DNA of 64,000 bases from an uncultured Elusimicrobiales bacterium (GTDB taxonomy: Bacteria; Elusimicrobiota; Elusimicrobia; Elusimicrobiales; Elusimicrobiaceae): the NCBI GenBank assembly GCA_944325225.1, contig CALUZQ010000003.1:1-64000 (forward strand), given 5' to 3'. Below the pieces are notes generated by a model, which saw only the letters and a program-made list of their open reading frames with translations, did not search any database and had not been told where the DNA came from. The position numbers and the translations under genes were made by a program. This document shows, piece after piece, positions 60,615 through 64,000 of this stretch (position 1 is the first letter of the stretch; each line of letters opens with the position of its first letter).

Positions 60615-61682
60615 CTAGCGCAGCTGTTGGGCCAGCTGTACATGCCCCTGTTCCTGGGCCAGTTCAAAGGGATATTTTCCGTCGGCATTTTGCAGGTGTT
60701 TGGCCTTTGGATTGGCTTGCATAATTACAGCGGCTATTTCGTCCCACCCGTTCCAAGCGGCAATATGCAGGGGCGTGTTGCCTTTGGCGGCCGAAACGGC
60801 TTGGGTTAAGTGCGGGTTTGCAGCAAGCATTTGTTGTAGGGCGGGTGTATCTTGGGCCAGGAGCCGCTCAAAGAAAGCGGCTGGCTGTGCGGCCAAATCC
60901 GCTGGGCGGGAAGAAGCCGCCGCGGACTCTTGGCGGGCTGGCTCATTTGCCGGGGCCGCAGGGCTGGGAAACGGCTTTGGGTAATTTTCATTATAAACGG
61001 CAAAGCAATAAGTCATTACTATCCACCCTGTCATAAACACCAACAGCGACAGTGAGGATACCCATCCCGGCAACGGGGCCGACCCCGGCAGGGAAAGCAC
61101 CAGGGAAATGATTAAATAGCCCGCCATATATACAATCATCGCTATCCAGAAAGCAATTTCCTTTCCCCGGTGCCGTGATATCCGGGAAAAGGCCTGTTTG
61201 AGGGAGCATTTTTCCAATACGGCTACCATTATGGGGAAGAAAAGCAACCATAACAGGACATTTAACAGCCGCCAAAAAAAGGTAAAACAAAGACCAAAAT
61301 ACACCCAACAAAAACTGCTTACAGGGAAAAGCGTGTCCCGCCAGGAGAGAATGGTTTGGGCTGGCATTTGCATACTAAGCCCATAGGCCAACACCCAGCC
61401 GCTCCATAGCAAAATCCATATCAAAAGCGGTTTGATACTCTGCCGGTCCAGCCGCGTTCCGGAAGCCCAATAAACCGTCAGTCCCAATCCAGCCGGAACC
61501 CATATTTTAGCCAACCATATTTCGGCCAGTATCAATAACCCAATTAAGGAGCGGCTTATTCCCATTTTTAAAGCAATCCAGCCCGTCCAGTTAGGCAGAT
61601 AGGTTAAGAAAAGGGCGCTTAATAATAGAAAAACGATTTTCCATTGATCGCGGCTTAAAGCCGCACCAACTTGGCGAAGCAT
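60615..61682 (-). CDS. Polytopic membrane protein with C-terminal ankyrin repeats
   Basis: A 355-residue protein. The first about 230 residues contain some six hydrophobic segments (no family recognised), followed by a Pro/Ala/Glu linker (about 237-270) and two to three ankyrin units (NTPLHIAAWNGWDEIAAVIMQ, then ADGKYPFELAQEQGHVQLAQQL) at the C-terminus. The ankyrin part would be a protein-binding platform. The gene is divergent from the large ankyrin gene at 61816, suggesting a functional link. Function unknown. Confidence 0.7.
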   Translation of the reverse strand: MLRQVGAALSRDQWKIVFLLLSALFLTYLPNWTGWIALKMGISRSLIGLLILAEIWLAKIWVPAGLGLTVYWASGTRLDRQSIKPLLIWILLWSGWVLAYGLSMQMPAQTILSWRDTLFPVSSFCWVYFGLCFTFFWRLLNVLLWLLFFPIMVAVLEKCSLKQAFSRISRHRGKEIAFWIAMIVYMAGYLIISLVLSLPGSAPLPGWVSSLSLLVFMTGWIVMTYCFAVYNENYPKPFPSPAAPANEPARQESAAASSRPADLAAQPAAFFERLLAQDTPALQQMLAANPHLTQAVSAAKGNTPLHIAAWNGWDEIAAVIMQANPKAKHLQNADGKYPFELAQEQGHVQLAQQLR

Positions 61683-61738
61683 AAGGCCTCCAATCCGGTA
61701 AATTTTTACCAGTATATCATTTTTTTACCTAGATATCG

Positions 61739-61800
61739 TATAATAAAAACATCTGTTTTTCGGGCAAAGCCAGAAGCCCGCGGCCAGTTGTCGGGCCGCT
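61739..61800 (+). promoter_or_regulatory. Promoter -10 and structured leader of the ankyrin gene
   Basis: TATAAT at 61739-61744. The roughly 70-nt leader can form CGGGC-...-GCCCG (61761-61780) or GCGGCC-AGTTGTCG-GGCCGC (61779-61798). They share bases 61779-61780, so they could compete. AGGAG follows at 61805-61809. Confidence 0.45.
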
Positions 61801-61815
61801 AACCAGGAGAAAAAA

Positions 61816-64000
61816 ATGAAAAAAATAATTTTTCCGTTAGTCGTTTTAGTAGCCGGTATTTTTTTAATTATCCATTTATCTCCGAAAACTTCCCCAGTGG
61901 AGCCGGGTCTTGCCGCTCAGCTTAATTTGGATACCATGAGCCCGGCCGAGGTAGAAAAGTTTATCAAAGAGGAAATGTTTGATGTAAACGAAGTAGATGA
62001 AAGAGGAAAATCCTTTTTTGTCAGAGCGGTTCGTCAGGTATCCAATCCGGAGATGATAGAAGTGCTGATCCGGCAGGGCGGGAAAGTAAATCAAAAGGAA
62101 GCAGATGGGGATTTCCCGCTGTATGCGGCGTTGTCTAATTCCAATCCGCAAGTGGCGGAGGTCTTGCTGAAGCACGGCGCCCAAGTGAATCAGATGGTTG
62201 GCGGCGAAACCTTGTTAATGCGGGCTATTTTGCTGGGGGCTGATGACAAAATTGAATCGCTTTTGAACCACGGCGCCGATGTAAATGCCCGCAACAAAGA
62301 CCGCAGCACCCCGCTGATGTATGCGGCGCAGTATAATCAAAATCCTCAAATGGTTGATTTACTGATTGAACGGGGGGCCAGCATCAGTGCGATGAATAAA
62401 AACAATGTCACGGCTTTAATGTTGGCCGCATTTGGGAATTCCAATCCGCAGGTTATTCGCACCCTGGTCAAACACGGGGCTCAGGTAAACGCACGGGACA
62501 AACAGGGCGATACGCCGTTAAGTTATGCGGCGCGTTCTCTTTTCCCGGAAAATGCAGGCGTGTTAATAGAACTGGGGGCTAAAGTGAATGTCCAAAACCA
62601 GTTGGGCTATACGCCTTTGATGGAAGCCGCGGCGTTTGGCAAAGAACCGGAAACGATTGACACTTTAATCAAACACGGCGCCCAAGTAAATGCCAAAGAT
62701 AAAAACGGGCAGACGGCCCTCATGTGGGCCGCGGGGGATAATTCCAATCCGCAAATTATCCAGCGGCTGCTGGCGGCGGGGGCCAACATAAACGCCAAAG
62801 ACAACCGCGGCCGAACCGCCCTCATGCGGGCTATGCTGTTGGGAAATAATGCCCAGGTGGTCAAACTGCTTTTGGACCAGGGCGCCGATGTGAATGCAAA
62901 AGACGCTTCCGGAAGCACCCCCTTTATGGCCTTGCTCTCCAAAAAAGATCTCTTGGACCAGCAGAATCAATCGGAACTGGTCGCGCTGTTTTTGAAAAAA
63001 GGCGCCAATTTAAATGCCGCCGAGCAGGACGGATATACCCCGCTGCTGCATGCCCTTTCTATTGATGCAAGTCCCGCTGTTATAGAGCAGTTGTTGGCGG
63101 CAGGCGCCCAAGTAAATGTGAAAGAGAAACAAGGCATCACCCCGCTGATGCTGGCGGCGGTTCGTTCGTCGGATCCTGCCGTGTTGAAATTGTTGCTGGA
63201 CCACGGGGCGGATATCCATGCCCGAAGTAATAGCGGGAAAACCGCTCTTATGCAGGCCGCCGCAAATAATACCCGGGCAGATATCGCCGCTTTTTTAATT
63301 CAAAACGGGGCTTCCATCAATGCGCAGGATGACGGAGGCGTTACCCCGTTGATGTGGGCTGTTAAATTTAAATTTAATCCGGAAGTATTTTCCTTGTTGC
63401 TAAACAGCGGGGCGGATATTCAGATCAAAGATAAACGGGGCCGGACCGTTTTGATGACTGTATTGGAAGAAAATCCGAATCCGGACTTGGTGGAGCTGTT
63501 AATTCAGAAAGGGGCTTTGATAAATGATTCCGATCGGGACGGAGTAACCCCGTTAATGTTGGCCACTTATAAAAAGGTGGATTCAAAAATTTTCAAACGC
63601 TTAATTCAGGGCGGGGCGCAGATAAATGCCCAGGATGCAAAGGGACAAACCCCCTTAATGTGGGTCGCTTTAAGGAATGGCGATACGGAAAAAGCCCTTT
63701 TGCTTATTCAAAACGGGGCGGTGATAGACCAACCGGATCAAGCCGGCATTACCCCGCTAATGCGCGCCGCCGGGAAAAGTGCCAACTTGGTGCAGCTGCT
63801 GTTTAAATCCGGCGCTTCCGTAACGGCTAAAGACAAAGCCGGCCGCACCCCCTTAATGTGGGCCGCTCAGAACCAGGCCGACTCAAACGATTTAAACCAG
63901 CTGATTGATTATGGGGCGGATCTGAATGCGCAGGATAATCAAGGGCGTACTCCGTTGATGTATGCCGGTCGTTTTAATAAAGAACCAAAAGTGATTGCCG
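61816..64000 (+). CDS. Long ankyrin-repeat protein with N-terminal membrane/export signal (partial at the right edge)
   Basis: The frame is open from ATG 61816 to the end of the window (728 codons) and has no stop, so the protein is longer. AGGAG precedes the ATG. Residues 1-22 (MKKIIFPLVVLVAGIFLIIH) are a signal peptide or membrane anchor. From about residue 60 there are about 20 tandem ankyrin units of 33-36 residues, each with a TPLM-x-AA-type turn (STPLMYAAQ, VTALMLAAF, QTALMWAAG, RTPLMWAAQ) and a GAxxNAxD loop. It is probably an extracytoplasmic or envelope-anchored binding scaffold. DNA-level repetition of the units (for example cccgctgatg strings) allows copy-number change by recombination. 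Confidence 0.88.
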   Translation, partial: MKKIIFPLVVLVAGIFLIIHLSPKTSPVEPGLAAQLNLDTMSPAEVEKFIKEEMFDVNEVDERGKSFFVRAVRQVSNPEMIEVLIRQGGKVNQKEADGDFPLYAALSNSNPQVAEVLLKHGAQVNQMVGGETLLMRAILLGADDKIESLLNHGADVNARNKDRSTPLMYAAQYNQNPQMVDLLIERGASISAMNKNNVTALMLAAFGNSNPQVIRTLVKHGAQVNARDKQGDTPLSYAARSLFPENAGVLIELGAKVNVQNQLGYTPLMEAAAFGKEPETIDTLIKHGAQVNAKDKNGQTALMWAAGDNSNPQIIQRLLAAGANINAKDNRGRTALMRAMLLGNNAQVVKLLLDQGADVNAKDASGSTPFMALLSKKDLLDQQNQSELVALFLKKGANLNAAEQDGYTPLLHALSIDASPAVIEQLLAAGAQVNVKEKQGITPLMLAAVRSSDPAVLKLLLDHGADIHARSNSGKTALMQAAANNTRADIAAFLIQNGASINAQDDGGVTPLMWAVKFKFNPEVFSLLLNSGADIQIKDKRGRTVLMTVLEENPNPDLVELLIQKGALINDSDRDGVTPLMLATYKKVDSKIFKRLIQGGAQINAQDAKGQTPLMWVALRNGDTEKALLLIQNGAVIDQPDQAGITPLMRAAGKSANLVQLLFKSGASVTAKDKAGRTPLMWAAQNQADSNDLNQLIDYGADLNAQDNQGRTPLMYAGRFNKEPKVIA

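Overview
The window reads as a chromosome segment of a Gram-negative-type, anaerobic, amino-acid-fermenting gut bacterium, most likely of the phylum Elusimicrobiota. The placement is an inference. It rests on type IV pilin-like genes opening with an FPG-x-KNAG|FTLIELL signature, an amino-acid breakdown gene set (glycine cleavage system, a four-subunit 2-oxoacid:ferredoxin oxidoreductase, a POT peptide transporter), lipid A and AsmA envelope genes, and a bile-salt-hydrolase/penicillin-V-acylase homologue. There is no phage, transposase, rRNA or CRISPR array. The genes are dense, on both strands, with many 1-14 bp overlaps and well-formed bidirectional terminators between convergent units.

Layout. 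0-6.2 kb: an envelope operon (PBP2 C-terminal part, RodA, a DUF2344 protein, RNase E/G, an AMIN-amidase). 6.2-9.2 kb: split chromate transporter, a degenerate trypsin-like exported protein, the first cassette-type pilin. 9.2-15.1 kb: a YgjP-type metallopeptidase divergent from gcvT-gcvH-gcvPA-gcvPB-lplA. 15.1-20.7 kb: membrane M50-like protease, AsmA, PyrE, RlmI-like methyltransferase, exported helical protein. 20.8-26.6 kb: tRNA-Phe, free-methionine sulfoxide reductase, ferredoxin oxidoreductase operon, MFS transporter, a conventional pilin, TrmL. 26.7-36.4 kb: glucan phosphorylase, DUF1646 transporter, tRNA-Glu, YchF, RlmD, RDD protein, PcrA helicase, second cassette-type pilin. 36.4-44.6 kb: dispanin-like protein, GatCA, Nudix, peptide transporter, short Rel, LpxB, Gfo/Idh oxidoreductase. 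44.7-48.5 kb: Ndk followed by two enzyme-like proteins that lack their catalytic residues, a 950-bp repeat-rich non-coding stretch, third cassette-type pilin. 48.5-58 kb: DeoB, unknown protein, glycosyltransferase, EAL protein with degenerate GGDEF, then a four-gene operon whose most consistent reading is Re-type citrate synthase, aconitase (large and small) and isocitrate dehydrogenase. 58-64 kb: choloylglycine-hydrolase family enzyme, an exported protein ending in a receiver-like domain, and two ankyrin-repeat proteins, the last running off the window.

How the parts fit. Imported peptides (POT) would supply amino acids. Glycine is split by the Gcv system, whose H protein is lipoylated by the adjacent LplA. 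Branched or other 2-oxoacids are oxidised by the ferredoxin-linked enzyme. The citrate-to-2-oxoglutarate operon would supply glutamate carbon.

The most unusual signal is a shared 5' cassette at three pilin genes: a repeat core, a terminator-like hairpin with 11-12 T, a promoter-like TTGAyT...TAAATT, and an ATG exactly 6 nt after the -10 with no Shine-Dalgarno. Extra copies of the repeat core fill the 47.1-48.0 kb gap. Several non-pilin genes here also look leaderless. A second theme is exported or enzyme-like proteins that keep a fold but have lost active-site residues.
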